From positions 1 through 64,000 of the forward strand of contig JACFNF010000016.1 of assembly GCA_019454985.1 (NCBI GenBank): a stretch of DNA of 64,000 nucleotides. The letters run 5' to 3'. Of the stretch, positions 26,467-33,680 are shown in pieces. The stretch's first letter is position 1; each line of letters opens with the position of its first letter. This DNA is from Bacteroidales bacterium (GTDB lineage: Bacteria; Bacteroidota; Bacteroidia; Bacteroidales; F082). A program made the position numbers and the translations under genes. Under the pieces are notes generated by a model. That model did not search any database, was not told where the DNA came from, and was given only the letters and a program-made list of their open reading frames with translations.

Positions 26467-29400
26467 ATGACTACAAAAGCTTTCAAAACGCCGGAATACC
26501 TTTTCGAGATTAGCTGGGAAGTTTGCAATATGGTAGGCGGCATTTACACAGTGCTTTCGACCAAAGCCAAGATTCAGCACGAGTTGTTCGGAGACAACTA
26601 CATCACCATCGGCCCAGATGTATGGAAAGAGACCAGTAAAAATCCATATTTCGTTGAAGATCCTTTGCTTTTTGCCGAATGGCGTCAGCAGTCGGCTCTG
26701 AAAGGGCTCAAATTCAGGGTAGGGCGCTGGAATGTCAAAGGTTCGCCCATTGCCATTCTCATTGACTTCACCCCATTGTTTCCTGAGAAGGATAATATCT
26801 TTGCCCGTTTTTGGGAAACCTATCAGCTCGATTCCATCCATGGCCCATGGGATTATGTTGAGCCTGCTATGTTTGGCTATGCTGCAGGCCAGGTGATTGA
26901 GAGTTTTTACACCTATTTCCTTTTAGGCTATGACAAAGTGGTGGCACACTTCCACGAATGGATGACAGGTTCGGGCATTCTTTATCTGAAAAAAAACTGC
27001 CCGCAAGTGGCCACCGCCTTCACCACCCATGCCACCTATATGGGGCGCGCCATTGCAGGTAACAACCTGCCTCTCTACCGCGACTTGGATACCTACAACC
27101 CAGCAGTGATGGCCAATCGTTTCAACATCACCGCACAGCAGTCGCTCGAAAGCCTCTCGGCTCGCGAAGCCGACGTTTTCACTACTGTGAGTGGGATCAC
27201 TGCCCGTGAATGCGTCCAATTTCTGGGGCGGACACCTGATGTGTTGACCATCAACGGTTTCGACCCGACCATTGTAGGGAACACAAAAGAACTACAGGAA
27301 AAACGCAAAAAAGCTCGCAAAACAATTCTGCAGGTTGCCTCAGTGATGAGCGGTTCAACGCTGAACGACGATACTTTACTCGTGCTCTCAAGCGGACGTT
27401 ATGAGTTTAAAAACAAAGGTATTGATGTGTTCATTGACGCTTTAGCCAAACTTAATAACGACCCTAAACTCACAAAAAATGTGGTTGGAATTATTTCAGT
27501 GCCGGCCAATAACGCTGGTCCCAACAAAGCCCTGCGCGACTGCCTCCCCAATCCGGAATGTAAAGAGGTGCAGCCACAGTCGTTTACAACACATTTCCTT
27601 CACGATACAGCTAATGATGCCGTGTTGAACCGTATTCAGGAAGCTGGCCTCACCAATAAGTCAACCGATAAGGTAAAAATTATCTTTGTCCCCGTTTACC
27701 TCAAGGGCGAAGACGGCATTTTCGACATCAAATATTATGATTTTCTTCCTGCTTTCGATCTCACGGTCTTTGCTTCCTATTACGAGCCCTGGGGTTATAC
27801 CCCGCTAGAAAGTATTGCTTTTGGCATTCCCACCATCACCACCAGCTTAGGTGGCTTCGGTACCTGGGTGAAAGACAGCGGAATGGCCGGTAAGTCGGTA
27901 ACCGTTCTTGAGCGCAACGAAGACAACTACACCGATGTCGTGTCACAACTCACCGATGCCATTTGCAGATTCTCGGCGCTTGACGAACCGACAAAACAAG
28001 ATTACAAAAAAGATGGTTTTGGCATTGCCGAAAAAACCTGGTGGAGCGGCTCGCTCGACAACTATCTGAAAACCTGGGAGATTGCCTTGAATAAGCTCGA
28101 AGGTCGGGCCGAATGGTATGAAATGAAACGGCTGACCGACACTTTGCGTCCTCTTTTTGCCGACAAACAAGATCAGCCTACCTGGAAAAAAATCCTTTTC
28201 CAGCCGGTTTACACCAAAGAGCTGAACAAGCTTCACAAAATGGCACAAAACCTCTGGTGGTCGTGGAATGATGATGCCGTCAGCCTTTTTGCCGACCTCG
28301 ATCCTGTGGCCTGGCAAGCCGTTGATCACAACCCCATCCACTTGATGGAAGGTCTTTCAAGCAAAAAAATGGAAGCCATCGAAAAAGATACTGCTTTCGT
28401 TGAACGCATCAACCAGGTATATTACCGTTTTACGCGCTATATGCAGGGCGCATCTCAAAGTCCTGACCAGATAGCCTATTTCAGCATGGAATATGGTCTT
28501 CACAAAAGTCTGAAAATCTATTCCGGCGGTCTCGGGGTGCTGGCAGGCGACTATCTGAAAGAAGCCAGTGATTCGGGCATCAATATGGTTGGTGTGGGTC
28601 TGCTTTATCGTTATGGTTATTTCCAGCAAGACATCTCCGCCTCAGGCGAACAGGTAGCCGGCTATGTCCCGCAAAAATTTACCCATCTGCCCTTGGAACC
28701 CGTCCGCGATGCCAACAACGAATGGGTGACAGTGAAAGTGGCGCTCCCGGGCCGTACCCTTGTAGCCAAAGCCTGGAAAGTGCCGGTAGGCCGTATCCCA
28801 CTTTATCTTTTAGACACCGACATTGAAGAAAACCAAAGCGACGACCGAAGCATCACCCATCAGCTTTATGGCGGCGACAGCGAGATGCGTTTCAAACAAG
28901 AAATGGTTTTGGGCATCGGCGGTATCCGTCTGCTCGAAAAAATCGGCCTCAACCCCATTATTTACCACAGCAACGAGGGTCACTCGGCTTTCATCGGCCT
29001 CGAACGTCTGCGCGTGTTGATGGACGAGAAACAACTCAGCTTCGATGTTGCCAAAGAAATTGTCCGGCGATCAACGCTTTTCACAACGCATACCCCTGTT
29101 CCGGCAGGGCATGATTCCTTTGAGGAGCACCTCCTGCGGACATATATGCCTCATTATGCCGACCGGCTCAATATCAGTTGGGACGAGTTTGTCGGTCTGG
29201 GCCGATTCCGTCCCTCTGATACAAACGAAAAATTCTCGATGAGTGTGCTGGCCACTAATCTGAGCTCGGAAGTGAATGGAGTGAGCCGAATCCATGGACG
29301 CGTTTCGCGCGAAATGTTCCAACCACTTTACCCTGGCTATTTTGCCCATGAATTGCATATTGGTTATGTCACTAACGGCGTTCATTACCCAACCTGGACA

Positions 29401-30708
29401 CAGGCAGCGATGAAAAAACTCTACCACGAGAATTTGACAGAGGGGTTTGAAACCGACCAATCGAACCCGGAAAAATGGAGGGCTATTCACGAAGTAGCTC
29501 CGGAAAAGATTTGGAAAATCAGGACACAACTGAAAGACGATCTTATCCAATATCTAAAACAAAAAGTAGAAACGGACCTCACCAAACGTCAGGAGAGTCC
29601 GAAAATCATCCTTAAAACCATTGCCAACCTCAACAGCAAGTCACTGATCATCGGCTTTGCCCGCCGCTTTGCCACCTATAAACGCGCACATCTGCTCTTT
29701 TCAAATCTGGAGCGCCTTTCGCGTATTGTGAACAATCCTGAAAAACCAGTTATTTTCATTTTTGCCGGAAAAGCCCATCCAAACGACAAAGCCGGACAGG
29801 ATCTCATCAAGAAAATCATTGATATCTCAAAAATGGCCGAGTTTACCGGAAAAGTCATTTTCATCGAAAACTATGATATGGATTTGGGTAAACGCCTCAC
29901 CAGCAGTTGCGATATTTGGTTAAACACCCCAACCCGACCCTTGGAAGCTTCGGGAACGAGTGGCGAAAAAGCGGTGATGAATGGCGTACTCAATTTTTCA
30001 GTACTCGATGGCTGGTGGGCCGAAGGATACAGACCCAATGCCGGTTGGATGCTTCAGGAAGAGAGGACATACAGCAATCAGCAATTTCAGGACGAACTGG
30101 ATGCCGAAAACATCTACAATCTCCTCGAAAGCGAAATCGTGCCGGCCTATTTCGAACGGAATGCCCATGATATCCCGGAAAAATGGGTGACATATATCAA
30201 GAATAATATTGCTGAGATTGTGCCGCATTTCACCATGAAGAGAATGCTTGACGACTATTTCAGTCGTTTTTACAACAAACTACTTCTTTCGGCACGTGGC
30301 AATAACGAGCAAAACTTTGAGCCTGCGATCCAGATGGCTGCCTGGAAACAAAAAGTAAAAGCTGCCTGGGACAATATTCAAATCATATCGGTAAAAGTAC
30401 CCGACCCGACGGTCAGGCCACTCAACTTTGGCGAAAATTTCATCGCAGAAGTCACGCTCGACACGCCTGGCTTAGAACGCGGTGATATAGGCATTGAATT
30501 GATTTTTGGCCGGAAACTGCATGATAAAATCAACGAGATCGTTTTTGTGGAAAAGATGGAGATCATTGGAAATAATGGGAATGAAGTCACCTATTATATC
30601 AATGTTCCGGTAAACCGCGCTGGTGTTTACGACTACACTTTCCGCATCTATCCGCAGCATCATGATTTGCCACACCGCATGGACTTTCCTTTGGTGAAGT
30701 GGCTGTAA
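26467..30708 (+). CDS. Glycogen synthase (GT3)-phosphorylase (GT35) fusion
   Basis: The protein has 1413 residues from ATG 26467; an in-frame ATG-like start at 26419 adds only non-conserved residues. Residues ~1-545 form a GT3 glycogen synthase (LFEISWEVCNMVGGIYTVLS; catalytic-side YYEPWGYTPLES near 437). After a linker, residues ~585-690 match the DUF3417 segment that begins alpha-glucan phosphorylases of the short type (LHKMAQNLWWSWNDDA). The phosphorylase body follows (YFSMEYGLHKSLKIYSGGLG), with the PLP-lysine motif EASGTSGEKAVMNG near 1159-1172. The last ~100 residues form a beta domain. One polypeptide thus carries glucan synthesis (NDP-glucose) and phosphorolysis (glucose-1-phosphate) domains. 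A strong terminator follows. Confidence 0.88.
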   Translation: MTTKAFKTPEYLFEISWEVCNMVGGIYTVLSTKAKIQHELFGDNYITIGPDVWKETSKNPYFVEDPLLFAEWRQQSALKGLKFRVGRWNVKGSPIAILIDFTPLFPEKDNIFARFWETYQLDSIHGPWDYVEPAMFGYAAGQVIESFYTYFLLGYDKVVAHFHEWMTGSGILYLKKNCPQVATAFTTHATYMGRAIAGNNLPLYRDLDTYNPAVMANRFNITAQQSLESLSAREADVFTTVSGITARECVQFLGRTPDVLTINGFDPTIVGNTKELQEKRKKARKTILQVASVMSGSTLNDDTLLVLSSGRYEFKNKGIDVFIDALAKLNNDPKLTKNVVGIISVPANNAGPNKALRDCLPNPECKEVQPQSFTTHFLHDTANDAVLNRIQEAGLTNKSTDKVKIIFVPVYLKGEDGIFDIKYYDFLPAFDLTVFASYYEPWGYTPLESIAFGIPTITTSLGGFGTWVKDSGMAGKSVTVLERNEDNYTDVVSQLTDAICRFSALDEPTKQDYKKDGFGIAEKTWWSGSLDNYLKTWEIALNKLEGRAEWYEMKRLTDTLRPLFADKQDQPTWKKILFQPVYTKELNKLHKMAQNLWWSWNDDAVSLFADLDPVAWQAVDHNPIHLMEGLSSKKMEAIEKDTAFVERINQVYYRFTRYMQGASQSPDQIAYFSMEYGLHKSLKIYSGGLGVLAGDYLKEASDSGINMVGVGLLYRYGYFQQDISASGEQVAGYVPQKFTHLPLEPVRDANNEWVTVKVALPGRTLVAKAWKVPVGRIPLYLLDTDIEENQSDDRSITHQLYGGDSEMRFKQEMVLGIGGIRLLEKIGLNPIIYHSNEGHSAFIGLERLRVLMDEKQLSFDVAKEIVRRSTLFTTHTPVPAGHDSFEEHLLRTYMPHYADRLNISWDEFVGLGRFRPSDTNEKFSMSVLATNLSSEVNGVSRIHGRVSREMFQPLYPGYFAHELHIGYVTNGVHYPTWTQAAMKKLYHENLTEGFETDQSNPEKWRAIHEVAPEKIWKIRTQLKDDLIQYLKQKVETDLTKRQESPKIILKTIANLNSKSLIIGFARRFATYKRAHLLFSNLERLSRIVNNPEKPVIFIFAGKAHPNDKAGQDLIKKIIDISKMAEFTGKVIFIENYDMDLGKRLTSSCDIWLNTPTRPLEASGTSGEKAVMNGVLNFSVLDGWWAEGYRPNAGWMLQEERTYSNQQFQDELDAENIYNLLESEIVPAYFERNAHDIPEKWVTYIKNNIAEIVPHFTMKRMLDDYFSRFYNKLLLSARGNNEQNFEPAIQMAAWKQKVKAAWDNIQIISVKVPDPTVRPLNFGENFIAEVTLDTPGLERGDIGIELIFGRKLHDKINEIVFVEKMEIIGNNGNEVTYYINVPVNRAGVYDYTFRIYPQHHDLPHRMDFPLVKWL

Positions 30709-30730
30709 ATTATTGAGTATTCGAATACTT

Positions 30731-30769
30731 AGAAGCGCTTTAGCAAACCTGCAAAAGCGCTTCTTTTTT
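30731..30769 (+). terminator. Intrinsic terminator of the glycogen operon
   Basis: The stem AGAAGCGCTTT/AAAAGCGCTTCT is followed by TTTTT. A separate perfect 14-bp palindrome, AGTATTCGAATACT, lies immediately before it at 30716-30729. Confidence 0.85.
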
Positions 30770-30816
30770 AGTTTTTATGGGTTTCTGGCAAAAATTTTGA
30801 CCAAAAATCAAACCCA

Positions 30817-31380
30817 TCAAAAAAAATCAGATGAATAAACGACATGATGGATTTTATCTACCCATGCTTTGATGAAATTATCCGACGGCTGAGGTCTGTT
30901 ACCCATCAATAACATAGTGACAGGGTTGTTATCAACATGATAAGGCGGCTGCTGATAAGGAAAATCATAAACATAAAACCCTTTATGGCGATAGATGGCA
31001 ATGCGTTCAATGGCCGGTAGGCTTGCGGGTGGTTCAACTTCGAAGACAACAGTCTTGCCTTCAAACTCATTCAGCTGACTCAACATCGCCGAGAAACGGC
31101 CTTGGCCACGCTGACTTTTAACAACGGCTAAATGTTCGACAAAAAAGAAATCATCTAAGGCCCAGTAGGTTATAAATGAAATCAATTGTGATCTCTCGTC
31201 CAGAAATAGTCTGATTTTGAAACAATCGGCCATCAGTTGCTTGCGGAATCCGGCTTCAGGGCGACGCTCGTTTTCAGGAAAAGCGCTGTCCATCAATTGT
31301 CTGAAATCCTGATAAAGGAAATGATCGCTTAAAAGATCCTCTTTACCGGCTGTGGACATTCCTTTGTGCAGCAGTGTCAT
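30817..31380 (-). CDS. GNAT family N-acetyltransferase
   Basis: The protein has 187 residues from the ATG at 31380 (MTLLHKGMSTAGKEDLL). Upstream in-frame codons would place the start beyond the -7 box at 31412-31419, so they are rejected. The GNAT core shows a strand ending FFVEHLAVVKSQRGQGRFSAML (the R/Q-x-x-G-x-G/A acetyl-CoA loop) and a later YRHKGFYVYDFPYQQPPYH, similar to acetyltransferases of Bacteroidota with unknown substrates. It is cytoplasmic and has no signal. It is divergent from the DUF5063 gene with interlocked promoters. Confidence 0.7.
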   Translation of the reverse strand: MTLLHKGMSTAGKEDLLSDHFLYQDFRQLMDSAFPENERRPEAGFRKQLMADCFKIRLFLDERSQLISFITYWALDDFFFVEHLAVVKSQRGQGRFSAMLSQLNEFEGKTVVFEVEPPASLPAIERIAIYRHKGFYVYDFPYQQPPYHVDNNPVTMLLMGNRPQPSDNFIKAWVDKIHHVVYSSDFF

Positions 31381-31404
31381 CTTGAGGTGGTTTTCGTACT
31401 TTTG
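31374..31404 (+). promoter_or_regulatory. Promoter TTTG-N19-TACTTTTG (plus)
   Basis: A TTTG -33 element (31374-31377) lies 19 nt before a perfect -7 box (31397-31404). This is the best-spaced Bacteroidota promoter in the window and drives the DUF5063 gene at 31438. It interlocks with the minus-strand promoter at 31412-31419. Confidence 0.65.
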
Positions 31405-31411
31405 CAAACAG

Positions 31412-31419
31412 CAAAAATA
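31412..31419 (-). promoter_or_regulatory. -7 box TATTTTTG (minus) of the GNAT gene
   Basis: This perfect TAnnTTTG box on the minus strand lies 31 nt upstream of the ATG at 31380. It is 7 bp from the opposing plus-strand -7 box. Confidence 0.5.
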
Positions 31420-31437
31420 GCCAATTAACCCTGAACA

Positions 31438-31983
31438 ATGGCACAATCTGACATAACTCTTTCGCGACAAAACCTTGAGATGGTGACAGTTGCCGTCGAA
31501 TATTGCAAACTCATCGAAAACGTTGCGCAGGCTTCACAAAACCAATTTTTGCTCACGCTTCGGCATTTTGTTCCTCTGCTCTATTTGCGCGGAAGTTTGC
31601 TGCAGCCCCCTGAACCTCAGTATCCTGAAGCTGCCGAGCGTTTTGTTACCGAAGAAGAATGGGATCAGATATTTCTAAAGCTCAGAAATCTGTTTGGCAA
31701 TATAGACGAGTTTTATACCGCAGGAACTTCGGAATTTGGTGACGTCAGCCTGATCACCGGCAGTATTGCCGAGCATCTGGCCGACGTTTATCAGGATCTG
31801 AAGGATTTCACTTTGCTTTTTAAACGCCCATCGCTGGCCTCACGCGAAAATGCACTTTATGAATGCTTCCGACTTTTCGAAACTCACTGGGGGCGCAGCC
31901 TGGCAACGTTGCTACCCGTCATTCATCGCCTTACCGAGAACCCATCAACGGAAAGCGACGGTGATTATCCTGACCTATTCTAA
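31438..31983 (+). CDS. DUF5063 domain protein
   Basis: The protein has 181 residues and no signal peptide or membrane segments. It is an all-helical protein matching the DUF5063 pattern: NLEMVTVAVEYCKLIEN at the start, a middle LRHFVPLLYLRGSLLQPPE, and FVTEEEWDQIFLKLRNLFG. The family is widespread in Bacteroidota and has no known function. The later part (SLITGSIAEHLADVYQDLKDF) completes the typical domain. It starts at an ATG about 30 nt after a good -7 box and is expressed divergently from the GNAT gene. No functional clue comes from the neighbours. Confidence 0.7.
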   Translation: MAQSDITLSRQNLEMVTVAVEYCKLIENVAQASQNQFLLTLRHFVPLLYLRGSLLQPPEPQYPEAAERFVTEEEWDQIFLKLRNLFGNIDEFYTAGTSEFGDVSLITGSIAEHLADVYQDLKDFTLLFKRPSLASRENALYECFRLFETHWGRSLATLLPVIHRLTENPSTESDGDYPDLF

Positions 31984-32021
31984 CACGTCACTTTTTATCG
32001 CCTGCTATTCAAGTTCCAAAA

Positions 32022-32059
32022 AAAAAAACGGCACTGTCAAAAACATTGAGCAGTGCCGC
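32022..32059 (-). terminator. Minus-strand intrinsic terminator of the candidate RNA
   Basis: The stem CGGCACTG/CAGTGCCG is followed, on the minus strand only, by about ten T residues. It points leftward although the nearest protein genes on both sides are on the plus strand, so it most likely ends a non-coding transcript. Confidence 0.75.
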
Positions 32060-32209
32060 ATAGCGAAAATCCCCCCGTGAGATATCTTTCGCCTTTCAAT
32101 TCAAACCCAAGGTCGGGGCTATCGGCCTGATTGTATCATAGAAACGATATTTCGAACGTTTTCGTGTTTCGTTGCTGTAAAATTATTAAAAAACAAAAGC
32201 GAAATACCA
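32029..32209 (-). ncRNA. Candidate intergenic small RNA
   Basis: The 342-bp gap at 31984-32325 holds a minus-strand -7 box TATGTTTG (32215-32222) with a TTGACA-like element about 21 nt further upstream, and a minus-strand intrinsic terminator at 32022-32059. No protein gene on the minus strand lies between them, so a ~180-nt RNA starting near 32208 is predicted. Its sequence contains GC-rich and hairpin-forming parts (a GAAAC...GTTTC pair at 32141-32170 and GCGAAA...TTTTCGC near 32064-32092). The size is compatible with 6S RNA, but I cannot confirm the family by eye. It is divergent from the isoprenoid-synthase-like gene. Confidence 0.45.
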
Positions 32210-32214
32210 AAAAA

Positions 32215-32222
32215 CAAACATA
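32215..32222 (-). promoter_or_regulatory. -7 box TATGTTTG (minus) of the candidate RNA
   Basis: This perfect TAnnTTTG box on the minus strand has TTGACA at 32244-32249 about 21 nt upstream. It faces away from the plus-strand -7 box at 32238-32245. Confidence 0.45.
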
Positions 32223-32237
32223 CATATACTAAATAGC

Positions 32238-32245
32238 TAACTTTG
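32238..32245 (+). promoter_or_regulatory. -7 box TAACTTTG
   Basis: This perfect TAnnTTTG box lies about 80 nt before the ATG at 32326. It is the likely promoter of the isoprenoid-synthase-like gene. Confidence 0.45.
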
Positions 32246-32325
32246 TCAATTGTGATAAATTAAACCACAGTTCCTGATTTTCTGCTGATCGCCAATCAAT
32301 CCTGAAATTCTCTTCAACCCTACGC

Positions 32326-33297
32326 ATGAACCATCTGAATGCATTTCTTTCTTCCGCAAAGCTTGTCTTTCTCACTCACCCGCCTCAGCATCGTCAGTTT
32401 GTCCACAATCTGGAAAACCAACATTTTGTGATTGAGCCGGCTCAACGCAAACGTATGGTTCAGGGAACGGTGATCAGCGCCGTTACCAACCACTGGTTTT
32501 CGGTTTTACGCGGTAAATCTGTAAACGAAAATGAGCGTTTTTGCGCATTTGTCGTTGGTGCAGCCACACCACTCTACGATGACTTGCTCGATGAAGCCGG
32601 GCTTTCGCATGAGGCTATCATCCGAGCAATTGAGGACGAACATCATCCTCATCGCAACCAGATTGTGCTGTTTCATCATCTTATGCAGCAAGCATTCGAT
32701 CACATCTATCTCGCCCGGGATTATCGGAGATATTTTGAGCTTGTGGTCAGAAGTCAGAAAGAAAGCCAGCGTCAGGAATTGCCCCAGCCCCTCGACTCAA
32801 ACGAATTGACTCGCCTGACAGCCGAAAAAGGAGGCTATGCCACCCTGCTTTTTCGCCACATTCTCGAAAATCCATTGCGCGAAGGCGAAGAAGATGCCAT
32901 CTTTGCTTTAGGGCAATTACTGCAATACATCAATGATATCTTCGGGCTTTGGTTCGATTTGCAAAAGAACCGTCAGACACTGATCACCCATTCCTCCAAT
33001 GTCAGCGAAATGCGTGAAACATTTTATCGTCTTTTTGAGGAAATGACATCACTTTCATTGTCAATGGATTACCCAAAGCGGAATACCCTCGACTTTTTGA
33101 AATTGGTCAGCTTAGTGGCCAGTCGTGCTTTAGTCAGCCTCGACCATTACGATCAACTGTCGGCAGGCAGTTCAACATTCAATACCAAAGGATTCAGCCG
33201 GCAGCAATTGGTTTGCGATATGGAAAAACTTTCCAGCCTCACCGCTAATATGCGACATTCGATCAAGCTTTACAACAGTTTTGTCAAGGGGAAGTAA
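32326..33297 (+). CDS. Class I isoprenoid-synthase-like enzyme
   Basis: The protein has 323 residues, all helical in character, with no signal. Two acidic motifs are placed as in class I terpenoid synthases: DDLLDE (residues 85-90; DDxxD type, first Mg-binding site) and NDIFGLWFD (203-211; an NDxx(G)xxxD variant of the second, NSE-type site) on GQLLQYINDIFG, about 115 residues later. Between them lies EKGGYATLLFRHIL, like the K-G/T helix of prenyl synthases. This suggests a diphosphate-ionising isoprenoid enzyme using a prenyl diphosphate. There are no isoprenoid genes nearby, so the substrate is unknown. Start ATG 32326 follows a -7 box. Confidence 0.6.
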   Translation: MNHLNAFLSSAKLVFLTHPPQHRQFVHNLENQHFVIEPAQRKRMVQGTVISAVTNHWFSVLRGKSVNENERFCAFVVGAATPLYDDLLDEAGLSHEAIIRAIEDEHHPHRNQIVLFHHLMQQAFDHIYLARDYRRYFELVVRSQKESQRQELPQPLDSNELTRLTAEKGGYATLLFRHILENPLREGEEDAIFALGQLLQYINDIFGLWFDLQKNRQTLITHSSNVSEMRETFYRLFEEMTSLSLSMDYPKRNTLDFLKLVSLVASRALVSLDHYDQLSAGSSTFNTKGFSRQQLVCDMEKLSSLTANMRHSIKLYNSFVKGK

Positions 33298-33302
33298 ATC
33301 TG

Positions 33303-33668
33303 CTATTGGTTTCTGAGAAAATCGGCAGTCTGTTCGAAATAGTTCCACAAAAACTTACGGCATTCCTCCTCCATCTGCACTTTTTCCATAGCCGACTTCA
33401 TGTGCATCAGCCATCGGTCACGCGCTTTTTCATCAATCGGATAATCGGCATGCCTCACCCTTAATCGCGGATGGCCTCTGCGTTGTGAGTAAGTAGCCGG
33501 ACCTCCAAGGTATTGAACCAAAAACAGGAACAGCCGAAGCTCGGCGGCCTCAAGATCACCGGGATACATCGGGCGAAGCAATTTGTCCTCGCGTATGCCT
33601 TCATAAAAATATTCGATCATCTGCCGCAGCGTATCGCGGCCAATGCGGTCGTAATAGGTTCTTTCCAC
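33303..33668 (-). CDS. Group II truncated haemoglobin
   Basis: The protein has 121 residues, typical of 2-on-2 globins. Signature segments are RTYYDRIGRDTLRQMIEYFY at the N-terminus, a Y-P-G-D-L turn (MYPGDLEAAELRLFLFLVQY), GGPATYSQRRGHPRLRVRH (with the proximal-His region), and DRWLMHMKSAM. Members of this group bind haem and are linked to NO or O2 detoxification and redox stress. It follows yidC by 12 bp on the same strand and is likely co-transcribed with it; the biological link is not obvious. Its stop lies 5 bp from the stop of the converging isoprenoid-synthase-like gene. Confidence 0.9.
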   Translation of the reverse strand: MERTYYDRIGRDTLRQMIEYFYEGIREDKLLRPMYPGDLEAAELRLFLFLVQYLGGPATYSQRRGHPRLRVRHADYPIDEKARDRWLMHMKSAMEKVQMEEECRKFLWNYFEQTADFLRNQ

Positions 33669-33680
33669 AAGAAGAAATGA

